The notes beneath the pieces are model-generated. The model did not search any database and was not told the DNA's origin. It worked only from the letters and a program-made list of their open reading frames with translations. A stretch of 64,000 bases of DNA from Candidatus Polarisedimenticolaceae bacterium (lineage in GTDB: Bacteria > Pseudomonadota > Gammaproteobacteria > Chromatiales > Chromatiaceae), in contig JAKITT010000005.1 of the NCBI GenBank assembly GCA_021647945.1, forward strand, positions 1 through 64,000. Direction: 5' to 3'. Positions 55,751 through 64,000 of the stretch are shown here, piece by piece. Both the position numbers and the translations under genes were made by a program. Each line of letters opens with the position of its first letter. Position 1 is the first letter of the stretch.

Positions 55751-56107
55751 CTACTGCCCAACAAGCTGGCGCATGTGAGCCAAGATCTCATCAATTTCGT
55801 CATCCGTCAGTTGGGTCGAAGGACAGGTTCCCCCAGTATAAAATTTACCCGGAGTTTTAAAACCATTGCGCAAATTCCTTGCCAGCTCACCATTTGACTT
55901 AGTCAGACGAAACCACTCCTGCGAGAAATTTGGTGCCATACCACTCCTCCCGCCAGCACTCTCTCCATGACAACCCGCACACTGCATGGAGTATGTCCGC
56001 GCACCTTCATCGTTGTCTGAACCAAAACCAGAAAAATGGTCTGATGCGTACGCTGCCCCACTAAAGGCAATAGCCAATATATAAAATGTTAGCGATATTA
56101 ACTTCAT
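55751..56107 (-). CDS. Exported monoheme cytochrome c
   Basis: 118 residues. Signal peptide (SLTFYILAIAFSGAAYA), one heme site CAGCH (in YSMQCAGCHGESAGG) and a downstream Met region (RSGMAPNFSQEWF) that could give the sixth ligand. The fold is that of class I cytochromes c ending in LTDDEIDEILAHMRQL. Start at 56107 follows GAGGTCG. It lies 15 bases after the large unknown protein, on the same strand. Confidence 0.88.
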   Translation of the reverse strand: MKLISLTFYILAIAFSGAAYASDHFSGFGSDNDEGARTYSMQCAGCHGESAGGRSGMAPNFSQEWFRLTKSNGELARNLRNGFKTPGKFYTGGTCPSTQLTDDEIDEILAHMRQLVGQ

Positions 56108-56122
56108 AAACGACCTCAATTG

Positions 56123-57928
56123 TTAAAGTGTGCCACCCGGTGGCGTAACAGAAACCTCATTACCCTTCTTATCTATTATCGTTGGCGGAGGAAAAGGGGT
56201 TCTAATACTAGTCTGTATTATGATCACTGGTGCCGTTCCAAAATCACCACCACCAAACCTACAGCCAGGAATCGAATCTCCATCTTGATCCACAATAGCA
56301 CTAACATACTCTGACGTAGCGACAGCCCTCTCTACTCTCTCCAGCTTCGCAAAACGCTTCGAGGCATCTACAATTTCATTCTCTAGCACCTCTGCAAGCT
56401 GCTTAACTTCACCGTTTACTGCTGTTTCACATTGCTGCAGTGCACCATATTTTAATATTTGCGTTATTAATGCCTCACCCTGCAGATCAAAATCATCCAC
56501 TTCGCCTAAAAAGCGTTTCATTTGATCTGTCCAGTAAAGTGTTCTCCCAAACAAAAACCCATCATACGCAGAGACAGTATAGCCCCTCGCTGAACGGTAC
56601 AATCCAACCTCTTCCGACCAATAAGTTGGCCTCATTGCGGCATATATATTTTTGGCGGTTTCAAGATAGATAGACTCTTCAACGATACTATACGTCTCAA
56701 GCATCATCAGCATGGCAGAGACTTGCATCTGAAAGTTAGGCGCTAATGCTTGAACAGCATAACCACTGGCTAAATGATAAGACTTAGGAAGATTGCCTTC
56801 ATTACCAACCAATTTCTCTTGGACATACTTCGCCTGTGAGAGTAGGTGTTGGCGTGCAGATTTAGAGAGCGCACCCTCTTCTGGTGTATATTGCCGAACC
56901 AAATTCAGTACTGAAACGACCATACCAGCATCACGTAGCAGGATAGACCTTTTCACTTTTTTGTCTTTCTGAAATGCACCAATAAAGCTGCCACTCTTTT
57001 CATCAAAGTGATGATCTAGGAGGGAGTGATATGTCACATTCAATGTATCATGCGTCAATGCCAACCATGCATTAAGATCTTTGCCCGCAATGGTCTCACC
57101 AGCAAAAAGCTGCTCAGCCTTTTCAGTTGAAAGAAATTGCTGAAACCTCACTAACCCCTGAACCATGGCGAGTTGCGACAACAACCCGCTCCGTTCAGAA
57201 ACAACCTCATACCCTGCCTCCTCTTTATATGAGAGAACCTCTGGCATATAGGCACCATCTTGCATCTTGCCCAGCTGGCCGCTATAGAACAGCCCATTCG
57301 AGACGATACCCAAGGTCTCAAGCATAGATTGCAGCAACAGATGTGAAAGCGCTCGATCTTCATCAATAGATGTTAGATGTAGAAACAGAGAGATCCCTCT
57401 AAAATACTGCCCAATAGATGCTGTAGTTATCTGCCCCTTGCTATACTCATTTCGCCATTTATAAGTTGATAGATCCTCTGGTTGTGGCTCAACGGCATAG
57501 CGAGGAAGACTGACATCAAAAGGGATGCTGATAGGCTGCCCCGCACCCTCCCAGCCCGCAAGAGGAACACCTGCTGCAGATAGCTGCACATGCGCGCGCA
57601 AGCCTTCCCTAACGAGAGAAAATAGGTCATCACCCTGTTCAAATCCCGCCCCTTTTCTATCAACCCACAGCAAAAGTTCACTGTAGGCACTCATCGCCTG
57701 AAAGGGAGAGAAGTTAAAATCGATGACATATTTCAACTGCTGATTGAAATCAAAACCTAACAGGGTCTTACCAAGCTCCACCTGAACAGAAAAGGCCTCT
57801 TTAATCGCTGCCTTCTCAGCGGCAACCCGCTTCTTCTCTGCTCGCTCCTCTTTGGTCAGCGCAGAGACTCCCCCAGAAAATAATACACAGCAGATCGTGG
57901 CATACGTTAACCATCTTCTTTTTGACAT
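56123..57928 (-). CDS. Large periplasmic protein of unknown function
   Basis: 601 residues with a signal peptide (WLTYATICCVLFSGGVSA). A charged stretch (KEERAEKKRVAAEKAAIKEA) leads into a long helical part (about 50-470) that repeats short helix pairs, such as FRGISLFLHLTSIDEDRALS and LALTHDTLNVTYHSLLDHHF, reminiscent of alpha/alpha-toroid proteins. A Pro/Gly-rich tail ends it. No heme site. I do not recognise a family. It is followed 15 bases later by the monoheme cytochrome and preceded by a lipoprotein, so it may belong to the same envelope system. Confidence 0.65.
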   Translation of the reverse strand: MSKRRWLTYATICCVLFSGGVSALTKEERAEKKRVAAEKAAIKEAFSVQVELGKTLLGFDFNQQLKYVIDFNFSPFQAMSAYSELLLWVDRKGAGFEQGDDLFSLVREGLRAHVQLSAAGVPLAGWEGAGQPISIPFDVSLPRYAVEPQPEDLSTYKWRNEYSKGQITTASIGQYFRGISLFLHLTSIDEDRALSHLLLQSMLETLGIVSNGLFYSGQLGKMQDGAYMPEVLSYKEEAGYEVVSERSGLLSQLAMVQGLVRFQQFLSTEKAEQLFAGETIAGKDLNAWLALTHDTLNVTYHSLLDHHFDEKSGSFIGAFQKDKKVKRSILLRDAGMVVSVLNLVRQYTPEEGALSKSARQHLLSQAKYVQEKLVGNEGNLPKSYHLASGYAVQALAPNFQMQVSAMLMMLETYSIVEESIYLETAKNIYAAMRPTYWSEEVGLYRSARGYTVSAYDGFLFGRTLYWTDQMKRFLGEVDDFDLQGEALITQILKYGALQQCETAVNGEVKQLAEVLENEIVDASKRFAKLERVERAVATSEYVSAIVDQDGDSIPGCRFGGGDFGTAPVIIIQTSIRTPFPPPTIIDKKGNEVSVTPPGGTL

Positions 57929-58000
57929 GGTACAAACCTCTTTATTCAGAAATATATGTAAATCATCGGACAGCGACAGATCAGGGTTGTTCCCTATTAC

Positions 58001-58639
58001 CTATTCCGCATCAGCTGTGCCTGCTGTTTGCAGTGTTAAAACAACGGACGCATGTTTAAACGTGTTGTATTCTGGCAAATTCTTGAACACCCAGCCTCTC
58101 GCAACCACCTCATCACCGCTCTTTAACTGGATCATCGCGGCTGGATTATCAAGCTCATTTGATATGCTTGTAATGGTATTAAAGTCGCTGGTGTAGGAGG
58201 GTAAGAAGGCCTCCACAAGCAGTACTAAACCACTCTTTTCGAGCACGGTAGGAACACCTATTTGAGCTTGCACCTCACTTTTTTCAGCCGCATTAGCCAC
58301 GCCCAAAATCACTGTCTGCCACTTGGATTGCACCTCCTCTGGGACAATGATTTTGATTTCAGAGCCACTCAACTCTGGATGACCAAAATCCTCCTCATCT
58401 AGGGAACCAGGGTTATCTTCATCAATCGATGGATGATCAGATGGCATCGGATCAGATGAACTGATGGGCGGCGGCGCATCAATAGGAGGGTGTCCAGCGG
58501 GCAACGCCTCATCACCGGTAATCAGTGGCACCTCTGGTGCCGAATCTTCTACAGGAGGTTGCACGGGCTCAACACTACGCTCACAACCAACAAGTAAAAA
58601 CGTAAGTAAGGAAACAATCATTACGCATCCAAAGTTCAT
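58001..58639 (-). CDS. DUF2155-like lipoprotein
   Basis: About 212 residues from ATG 58639. Leader with lipobox (VSLLTFLLVGCERS), a Pro/Asp/Ser-rich linker, then a domain (about 115-210) resembling DUF2155 proteins of Geobacter-type bacteria (TITSISNELDNPAAMIQL, ARGWVFKNLPEYNTFKH). The frame extends to 58750, but that part has no lipoprotein signal. Function unknown. It precedes the large unknown protein on the same strand. Confidence 0.65.
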   Translation of the reverse strand: MNFGCVMIVSLLTFLLVGCERSVEPVQPPVEDSAPEVPLITGDEALPAGHPPIDAPPPISSSDPMPSDHPSIDEDNPGSLDEEDFGHPELSGSEIKIIVPEEVQSKWQTVILGVANAAEKSEVQAQIGVPTVLEKSGLVLLVEAFLPSYTSDFNTITSISNELDNPAAMIQLKSGDEVVARGWVFKNLPEYNTFKHASVVLTLQTAGTADAE

Positions 58640-58780
58640 TCTTGGGGATAGAGTCACAACACCATTCTCCGTCAGGTAAAAAATGGCCATAGTATACAGA
58701 CAAACGTCTGAGAGAAGCGGCTCTTGAATGGTTATGTGACGCGCAGCCAAAGCAGATGAGCGGTACTAGGTGCCTCACTA

Positions 58781-58870
58781 GTTAAAAAAATATTGCGAAT
58801 GAATACTACCTCTGTTCATCCGTAGGCCATGGGGCGTAAATAACAGTATAAAATAAGGCACCAGAGAGAC
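58781..58870 (-). pseudogene. 3' relic of a ccsA-like gene
   Basis: The minus strand encodes about 29 residues (VPYFILLFTPHGLRMNRGSI followed by HSQYFFN and a stop) that match the C terminus of the intact CcsA at 61771 (LPYLILLFTTYGLLMIRGSI, HSQYLFN) at about 21 of 29 positions. No CcsA sequence is recognisable further upstream. Near the break (58865-58880) is GACTCTGATTAAG, like the end of the 47961 repeat element, which may mark the site of rearrangement. Confidence 0.8.
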
Positions 58871-59039
58871 TCTGATTAAGCCCCCCAACATGCGGTAATC
58901 CAGGCATAGTAAAAACCAATAAACAGCCGCATGATTGATACCCCCCAGTTCGCCGAAGAACAAGCAGAGAAAGAGTGATCAGGTGATGCACCAGACAAAG
59001 AAAGGGAGCCAGTAGTATTTTGTTATAACAGCTCATTTA

Positions 59040-59411
59040 GCATCGACGGATAACGGCTTGGTTCACAGCCTGGCAGCTACGGCGACCAACATCAGTGATG
59101 TGATATCAGCAAAACTCACAACCTATTGCATGGTGAGAAAGAGATGCCGTTTACGCTGGCATAGAGAATCACGAAGAGATAAACATGTGTAAGTTGCTAT
59201 GAAGCAAGGCAGACGAAAGAGAGTGAAGGAAGCGGATGTGGTGAGCTTGGCAAGACCAATGAAACCGTTGAGAAATACAAAGCCCATATCTGAGCCTTTG
59301 CTGTGCATCCCTTCTGTACCATCAAGCAACAGTTTAGTCACCAAAAGACACGTTATCACGGGCTTGCCAAAAACATGGCGCAACTGCATATGCTGTTTGC
59401 GTTAGGCAAGG
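59040..59411 (+). pseudogene. Decayed IS5-type transposase remnant
   Basis: Plus-strand fragments in different frames match the C-terminal half of IS5-family transposases in order: NGLVHSLAATATNISDVISA, LLHGEKEMPF, MKQGRRKRVKEADVV, then HPFCTIKQQFSHQKTRYHG and LAKNMAQLHMLFALGK. Frameshifts and in-frame stops interrupt them (for example TGA before AFAVHPF), so it is dead. It ends 11 bases before the 3' end of the 11-heme gene and beside the ccsA relic, suggesting it took part in the loss of the duplicated maturation genes. Confidence 0.75.
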
Positions 59412-59421
59412 TGACATCACC

Positions 59422-61458
59422 TTACATGCCACCGCCACCGCCCATCATGGAGCAGCTACCGACGCCAGGGCCATGGCAGTCACTCTTTTGCCAATTTCCA
59501 CTCTGAATACTATCCACATTCGTATCTGAGTGAATGCCATAATCCGTATCGCCATCCATGAGAATTTTCCTGCTCTGGGCATTGTAGGGCTCAGGATCTG
59601 CGCCAGAATCTACGAGTGGATCACGGCCATAGACCAGCAGAGCGCGCCGTTCCATGCCATGTGGAAGCGCTGAATGGCAACTCATGCAGGGCTTATCCCT
59701 TGAACCAACATGCCAAGCATGGAGTTGCCCCCCGCTCATCATACCGTCTCCACTAAACCCTGTATCACGCCAAGTTGTTGCGGCACCACGCCCGGTATAG
59801 ACATCCCAACTGTGGCACTTGAAACAGAGATGGCTGCTGGTCCCTGCCAATCCGGTCGTTGGCCCCCACTCTCTAACAAGAATGGGCCAGAAATCACTGC
59901 CATGAGGCCCTTTGGGAGTAACACCAGGGATATCGTCAGAGTCTGAGTGGCAGTCAGTACAGGCCAATGTGCTATTAGCTGTCATATTACTCACCAACGA
60001 ACTGGAGTAATCGTAGGGAACCCCGCTTACGGTCATTATAAAATCATTCTTACCCGGCCCAACTACAGCATGATGAGAAGCATTATTGGGGTTAAACTCC
60101 TTCGCCTGATCAGTCAATGAATCATAACCAGGAGTCCCTTCCGGCTCTGGTGGAGGGGAAAAGCCAAACGCATAGGATGAATGGCATTTCATACAGAGTT
60201 GGTACTGATAGACCACATCATCAACTTCCACATAATCAGTATCATTCAGCATTCCCCAGTTTCCAGGCCATGAGGGTTCCACGCCCCAGGCACCTCTGAG
60301 AACATTCGAGGCCAGGTTGCTGGTACCACCTGTATCAGTCGGCCCGGGCGATACACCCGCTGAAACAGCATGAGGATTATGACAGTCCTGACACTCTGCG
60401 TGGCGATTGTCCAAATTAGCCTGTGTCTCACGCACCTTGCCACTTACGCCGTCTCGCTGCGCATCATGCACCCCATCCGTCACCAACATGGGGTGAGCGT
60501 AGAACTTATTGACTGATGCCTCTATATCCTTAGTGGCCACATTGCCATTATGACAAGCGAGACAGACCTCTTGCTCTCCATCACGCGCCAGTAGTTTTGT
60601 CCCGCCACCACCATTGTGCGGCTGATGGCAACTGAAACAGGCGTTCGCTTTGGGGGTTGAGTTGCCATCGTTGGCTAAATTATGGCCATCTTGGAACCAG
60701 GGGTTGGTACCTGCACCATTCCACTCAGCCAGTGACTCCCGATGCGGCTGATCTGTCACAGTGCCCCAGTACTCTTTGGTATGGCAGGTACGGCACAGCT
60801 GTGCACCATATCCTGCACCATCCGTGGAGGCTAGACGAAGAAACATGGGGTTCACGTCAGTGTGAGGGTCGTGGCAACTGGTACATTGGAGATAGCCAAG
60901 TTTATCGGGCTTAATTGAGTCAGAAAGCTCAGAGGGCAGTACCAGCTCACCATTTTCAATCGCTAAGGTATCGTTATAGATAAATGAGACCGGATGATCA
61001 TCGCGCAGATCGGTACCCAGTAGCGCGGTACTTGTTCCTGGCATTGCGGCTTCGAGACCGACGATCACACCACTCTCCTCACCCACGGCATGCCCTTCCC
61101 AGCGATTACGGCCGGGCATGTTCAGCACACTACCCAGTGCAATGGTGCCATCATGACAGGAGAGACATAGTTTGGAGGCACCAGTGGGCTGTCCTGGGGC
61201 GGCAATCAGTGTTGAGCTGACATAGGGATTATAGGTCTGCCCGGCTGGCAGCGCATGATTCCATAATGGTGTGTCGGGGCTCGCCAGATGGGGGGTGTGG
61301 CAAAAGATGCAGACCTTCTGCTCAGCCGTTGCTTTGATCGTTCCTGGACCTGAGGCCGATAAGTTATGTTTGGTGGCGGAGACATCACCTGCCACTGCCA
61401 CACCACTGAGAGTGGTCAGCAGCAGACCCATAAACCAGTTTAAGCACGCTCTTTTCAT
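59422..61458 (-). CDS. Secreted 11-heme cytochrome c (TKHNLS family)
   Basis: 678 residues with a signal peptide (WFMGLLLTTLSGVAVA). Eleven CXXCH sites: CIFCH, CLSCH, CTSCH, CRTCH, CFSCH, CLACH, CQDCH, CMKCH, CTDCH, CFKCH and CMSCH. The N terminus (ATKHNLSASG, then VCIFCHTPHLAS) matches the tetraheme protein at 34050. Near the C terminus SGNWQKSDCHGPG keeps the second half of a heme motif without the first Cys, and the same is seen in the paralogue at the window edge. The tail is GSCSMM-GGGGGM. It is preceded by an NHL-protein relic and the CcsA gene, and followed by an IS5 remnant. Confidence 0.92.
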   Translation of the reverse strand: MKRACLNWFMGLLLTTLSGVAVAGDVSATKHNLSASGPGTIKATAEQKVCIFCHTPHLASPDTPLWNHALPAGQTYNPYVSSTLIAAPGQPTGASKLCLSCHDGTIALGSVLNMPGRNRWEGHAVGEESGVIVGLEAAMPGTSTALLGTDLRDDHPVSFIYNDTLAIENGELVLPSELSDSIKPDKLGYLQCTSCHDPHTDVNPMFLRLASTDGAGYGAQLCRTCHTKEYWGTVTDQPHRESLAEWNGAGTNPWFQDGHNLANDGNSTPKANACFSCHQPHNGGGGTKLLARDGEQEVCLACHNGNVATKDIEASVNKFYAHPMLVTDGVHDAQRDGVSGKVRETQANLDNRHAECQDCHNPHAVSAGVSPGPTDTGGTSNLASNVLRGAWGVEPSWPGNWGMLNDTDYVEVDDVVYQYQLCMKCHSSYAFGFSPPPEPEGTPGYDSLTDQAKEFNPNNASHHAVVGPGKNDFIMTVSGVPYDYSSSLVSNMTANSTLACTDCHSDSDDIPGVTPKGPHGSDFWPILVREWGPTTGLAGTSSHLCFKCHSWDVYTGRGAATTWRDTGFSGDGMMSGGQLHAWHVGSRDKPCMSCHSALPHGMERRALLVYGRDPLVDSGADPEPYNAQSRKILMDGDTDYGIHSDTNVDSIQSGNWQKSDCHGPGVGSCSMMGGGGGM

Positions 61459-61469
61459 ATTACTCTTCG

Positions 61470-61547
61470 CTATCTCTTCTCGGCACCCAGATACTGAAAG
61501 ATCTGAATACGTTTGTTAAATGGATCAGCCGCATAGATCCTCACTCT
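61470..61547 (-). pseudogene. 3' relic of an NHL-repeat protein gene
   Basis: The minus strand ends with about 25 codons, VRIYAADPFNKRIQIFQYLG plus AEKR and a stop, 11 bases before the 11-heme start. This matches the end of the intact NHL lipoprotein at 34998 (KIYVADSINARIQIFQYL). Upstream codons soon meet a stop, so only the tail remains. The original pair NHL-cytochrome has the same order as 34998-34050. The 220 bases upstream (61548-61770) show no supported feature. Confidence 0.75.
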
Positions 61548-61770
61548 TATCGTTCAAAGAGTCCAGTTGACATTTATCCCTTAATATTAGAGTAGTCTCA
61601 TCTAATAAAACATAAATATACGAACCCTTTTCCTGGCAAGTTCAGCAATATGAGGGGGACTTTTAACCAACAACAACACACATTAACTTTATCTATCCTA
61701 CTACTACCTCTCCGATCATGAGGGCAGCCTTGGCATGGGCATCACCCAGCAAAGCTTGTCAAGCAGAGCA

Positions 61771-62523
61771 TCAATTAAAGAGATATTGTGAATGGATACT
61801 ACCTCTGATCATCAGTAGGCCATAGGTTGTAAACAGCAGTATAAGATAGGGTAACAAGCCGATATATACACGATACCCCCTTCGCCACGCAGGCTTAAAA
61901 CGCAGATGAAGAACAAATGCATAGGCCAACACCGTGACCAATGACCAGCTCTCTATTGGATCCCAACCCCAATAGCGCCCCCACGCAATACTTGCCCAGT
62001 ATGAACCCGCTGCCGTCATCGCCGACCAAAGAAAGAAGGTCCAAGCCATCAAGCTACCAGCCAATACCGTTCTACCCGGCAGTAGTAGAACAGCCGCACT
62101 GACGGTAGCCAAACCGACAGCAAGACTATTCAGCTGCGAATGAATCAGCAACCAGTTAGTACGTAATGCAGGAGAGAATGGAACACTTCCAAGGTTGTAC
62201 CAAAGCGCGGCCCCCACTGCAAAAGCGGCAATCGGCAAGGCATAACGGCCCGCTAAACGAATTTCGGGTTTGAACCACTGCAATATCAAGTAGAGCGCAG
62301 CTATAGCAAGTGCATCTACCGTCATATCTTCATAGCGTGTAACAATAGGTAACTGACCAATCTCCTGCCAGCGCCGATAGATGATCAGCAGATGAAGAGA
62401 GCATGCGAGCGATGCTAAGATTACAGCCGTTATGCCTGCCCATCGAGGCTTTAAAAATAGCAAGCAGGCTGCCATCAGGTAACCAGCAACCACAACACCC
62501 TGTACAAATATAACAATGCTCAT
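61771..62523 (-). CDS. ccsA: CcsA/ResC-type cytochrome c maturation protein
   Basis: A 250-residue membrane protein with about seven helices. The heme-handling tryptophan-rich motif is present (WGRYWGWDPIESWSL), with conserved His residues on either side (LLIHSQLNSLAVGL and the C-terminal GSIHSQYLFN). With ResB it forms the System II synthase that delivers heme and attaches it to CXXCH cysteines outside the membrane. The start overlaps ResB by four bases. A relic of a second copy lies at 58781. Confidence 0.92.
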   Translation of the reverse strand: MSIVIFVQGVVVAGYLMAACLLFLKPRWAGITAVILASLACSLHLLIIYRRWQEIGQLPIVTRYEDMTVDALAIAALYLILQWFKPEIRLAGRYALPIAAFAVGAALWYNLGSVPFSPALRTNWLLIHSQLNSLAVGLATVSAAVLLLPGRTVLAGSLMAWTFFLWSAMTAAGSYWASIAWGRYWGWDPIESWSLVTVLAYAFVLHLRFKPAWRRGYRVYIGLLPYLILLFTTYGLLMIRGSIHSQYLFN

Positions 62524-63800
62524 GTGGCATTCGCCTGTTCAGACCACTGCTGCCAACGGCGCTCAAATAGACTATCTTCACGCATCGTCCATGCCATCAC
62601 TTGCCAACCTGCCTCACTGGCAACAATCTCAACACGTCGAAACCGTATCAATAGATGCAGAAGATAGCCCAGCAACGTGACCACAACTGAGCAAAAAAAC
62701 ATCCACATTGGGCGATCAGAGGCTAGATAGAAGCCCAACCATGGCACCGCACCTCGAAACTGTAATTTATACTCCCCCAGATCAACCACATCTCCAGGCC
62801 CTAGCTCCCTCTTAGCAATCTCTTTGCCTGCCTTAGTCACAGTCAAAGCCAACCGCTCTGTTTTATCTTTAGAGAGTGTCATGCGAGAAAAGAGTGGGAC
62901 GCCGCCCAGTTCAAGCGGTAAATTTCGCGCCAAGCTGTATGGCTTTCCCCAACTGGAGAGCGGGGCTTGAAAATGAATAAAGAGACCCCGTCGCTCACCA
63001 CTGGGGAGAATCCGATCAAATACGGCACTATATCCCATTGTGTTGTTGGGATAGAGACGATAGCCGCTTATTGCCAGTGGCCGGTTAGTCTCAACCACCT
63101 CATTCCTGATACCACCCTCTTTCTCCTGAACAGAGAACTTTGCCTTGAGATCAATCAGATACTTTCCATCCTTCATCTCTACATGAACCGTATCAAGCCG
63201 TAACAAGGCATCAAATTTTACCGTATGCGACCAACCCTTATCTGTTTTCAGCCTCTCTGTTTGACCTGCGTAGCTCTCCCCTTCACTCAGTTCAAAATGG
63301 GCACCATAACCCTCAAATGTGCTCCAAAGAGCCGCTAAAACAATGAGGGCGATGCCCAGATGAAACAGAGGAATGCCCATCAAGCCCCATAGACCTCGTC
63401 GATAGACGCTGGCTAATCCACCCTCTTCCTGTCGGCGAACCATCAATAGCGCAAGATCAGGTAGAGCCCCCTCTCCTCGTAACAGGTATTGTGGCTGTTT
63501 TGCGCCAGAGTATTGTGCCAATCGATAACCGATTGATAGGGAGATGCCTGCTGTCATATTGAGCAGCAGCAATGAGACTAGAAGAAGAAACCACCAGGTG
63601 CCGAATACATTGGAGAGTCCCACCGTGTCGAGTAGTGCTGAGGCAATAGGCCACTCGCTAAACCATGCAGTCAACTGTTCTGGTGAGAGGCGATTTGTTT
63701 GTGGAAGCGTGCCGCCCGCTGCAACAGCGAGCAACAACAATCCAATCAATGTAAGGGCTAGATTATGAGAAGCCAGCTGACGCCATAGAGACTTAACCAC
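62520..63800 (-). CDS. resB: ResB/Ccs1-type cytochrome c maturation protein
   Basis: 426 residues. Four membrane helices: LALTLIGLLLLAVAAGGTLP, then FLLLVSLLLLNMTAGISL, LFHLGIALIVLAALW, and a C-terminal one (FFCSVVVTLLGYLLHLLI). A large periplasmic domain lies between the third and fourth, as in ResB. It partners CcsA (4-base overlap). The start is GTG at 63800. Its place between two giant multiheme cytochrome genes suggests a dedicated maturation system for them. Confidence 0.9.
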   Translation of the reverse strand: MVKSLWRQLASHNLALTLIGLLLLAVAAGGTLPQTNRLSPEQLTAWFSEWPIASALLDTVGLSNVFGTWWFLLLVSLLLLNMTAGISLSIGYRLAQYSGAKQPQYLLRGEGALPDLALLMVRRQEEGGLASVYRRGLWGLMGIPLFHLGIALIVLAALWSTFEGYGAHFELSEGESYAGQTERLKTDKGWSHTVKFDALLRLDTVHVEMKDGKYLIDLKAKFSVQEKEGGIRNEVVETNRPLAISGYRLYPNNTMGYSAVFDRILPSGERRGLFIHFQAPLSSWGKPYSLARNLPLELGGVPLFSRMTLSKDKTERLALTVTKAGKEIAKRELGPGDVVDLGEYKLQFRGAVPWLGFYLASDRPMWMFFCSVVVTLLGYLLHLLIRFRRVEIVASEAGWQVMAWTMREDSLFERRWQQWSEQANAT

Positions 63801-63849
63801 ACCACTCCAATCTAGAAGTGCGCTTGATAAAAAATGTGGTCATCAACGA

Positions 63850-64000
63850 TTAATCCCCTATCCAAGTACAACCGACGCCTGCGGTCGCTGACCCTTGATC
63901 ACCCGTACCATGACAATCTGTCTTAACCCAGTTACCGCTCTGGATAGTGTCAACCGTTGCTCGCGAAGGAATGCCAAAATTGGACCAACCTGTGGTTCCA
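63850..64000 (-). CDS. 3' end of a second multiheme cytochrome, paralogue of the 11-heme gene (partial)
   Basis: The last 49 codons run off the window edge. The readable part contains VDTIQSGNWVKTDCHGTG, close to VDSIQSGNWQKSDCHGPG of the 59422 protein, then GVGCTWIGD and a stop. Both share the same truncated heme-like motif (DCHG without the first Cys). The gene lies just upstream of resB on the same strand. Confidence 0.8.
   Translation of the reverse strand, partial: GTTGWSNFGIPSRATVDTIQSGNWVKTDCHGTGDQGSATAGVGCTWIGD

Noticed and set aside
58806-59036. A 76-codon minus-strand frame next to the ccsA relic
   Set aside because: It is in a different frame from the CcsA match and shows no family signal.

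Overview
The window comes from a sulfur-oxidising gammaproteobacterium, most like a Chromatiales or sulfur-symbiont relative. This is inferred from gene content: a complete flavocytochrome c sulfide dehydrogenase pair (fccAB), a CysB/APS-reductase/sulfite-reductase block, several c-di-GMP proteins, and many multiheme cytochromes c. No rRNA, tRNA or CRISPR array was seen. Genes are densely packed on both strands, and intergenic space holds several short inverted-repeat (MITE-like) elements.

Layout. 1-5.9 kb: the 3' part of a NorD/CbbO-type VWA gene, a chemoreceptor, a P460-like cytochrome and fccAB. 5.9-10.7 kb: a two-component system (GAF histidine kinase plus REC-GAF-HD-GYP regulator) with a periplasmic binding protein. 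11.3-20.6 kb: metabolic and housekeeping genes (HMGL-type aldolase, FAH-family hydrolase, TraB-like protein, cca, D-2-hydroxyacid dehydrogenase) and a PilZ plus PAS/GAF/GGDEF/EAL pair. 21-27.9 kb: a giant FAD/Fe-S oxidoreductase, a ClC channel and PPK2.

29-46.3 kb is the most striking part. It is a mostly minus-strand electron-transfer region. It holds a membrane-anchored octaheme cytochrome, a cytochrome b and an anchored triheme cytochrome (a likely quinone-linked inner-membrane module). It also holds an octaheme, a 24-heme and a tetraheme secreted cytochrome, two NHL beta-propellers (one a lipoprotein), two PQQ-type beta-propellers and an outer-membrane beta-barrel. With the tetraheme protein at 29.2 kb it encodes about 51 heme sites. 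An FNR-like box followed at class II spacing by a -10-like hexamer lies upstream, suggesting low-oxygen control. The natural reading is a trans-envelope (extracellular) electron conduit; the direction of electron flow cannot be read from sequence.

46.6-53.4 kb: a Rossmann-GAF-GGDEF fusion, then TauE-like exporter, siroheme sulfite reductase, glutaredoxin-like protein and APS reductase, divergent from a cysB-type regulator. 53.4-64 kb is a second cytochrome region: a heptaheme protein between two small HAMP-like membrane proteins, a monoheme cytochrome, a large unknown periplasmic protein, a DUF2155-like lipoprotein, an 11-heme cytochrome, CcsA and ResB (System II cytochrome c maturation), and the 3' end of a second paralogous multiheme cytochrome at the window edge. 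Between these sit three relics: a CcsA 3' fragment, a decayed IS5-type transposase and the last codons of an NHL protein. They suggest a duplicated cytochrome/maturation unit that has partly decayed.
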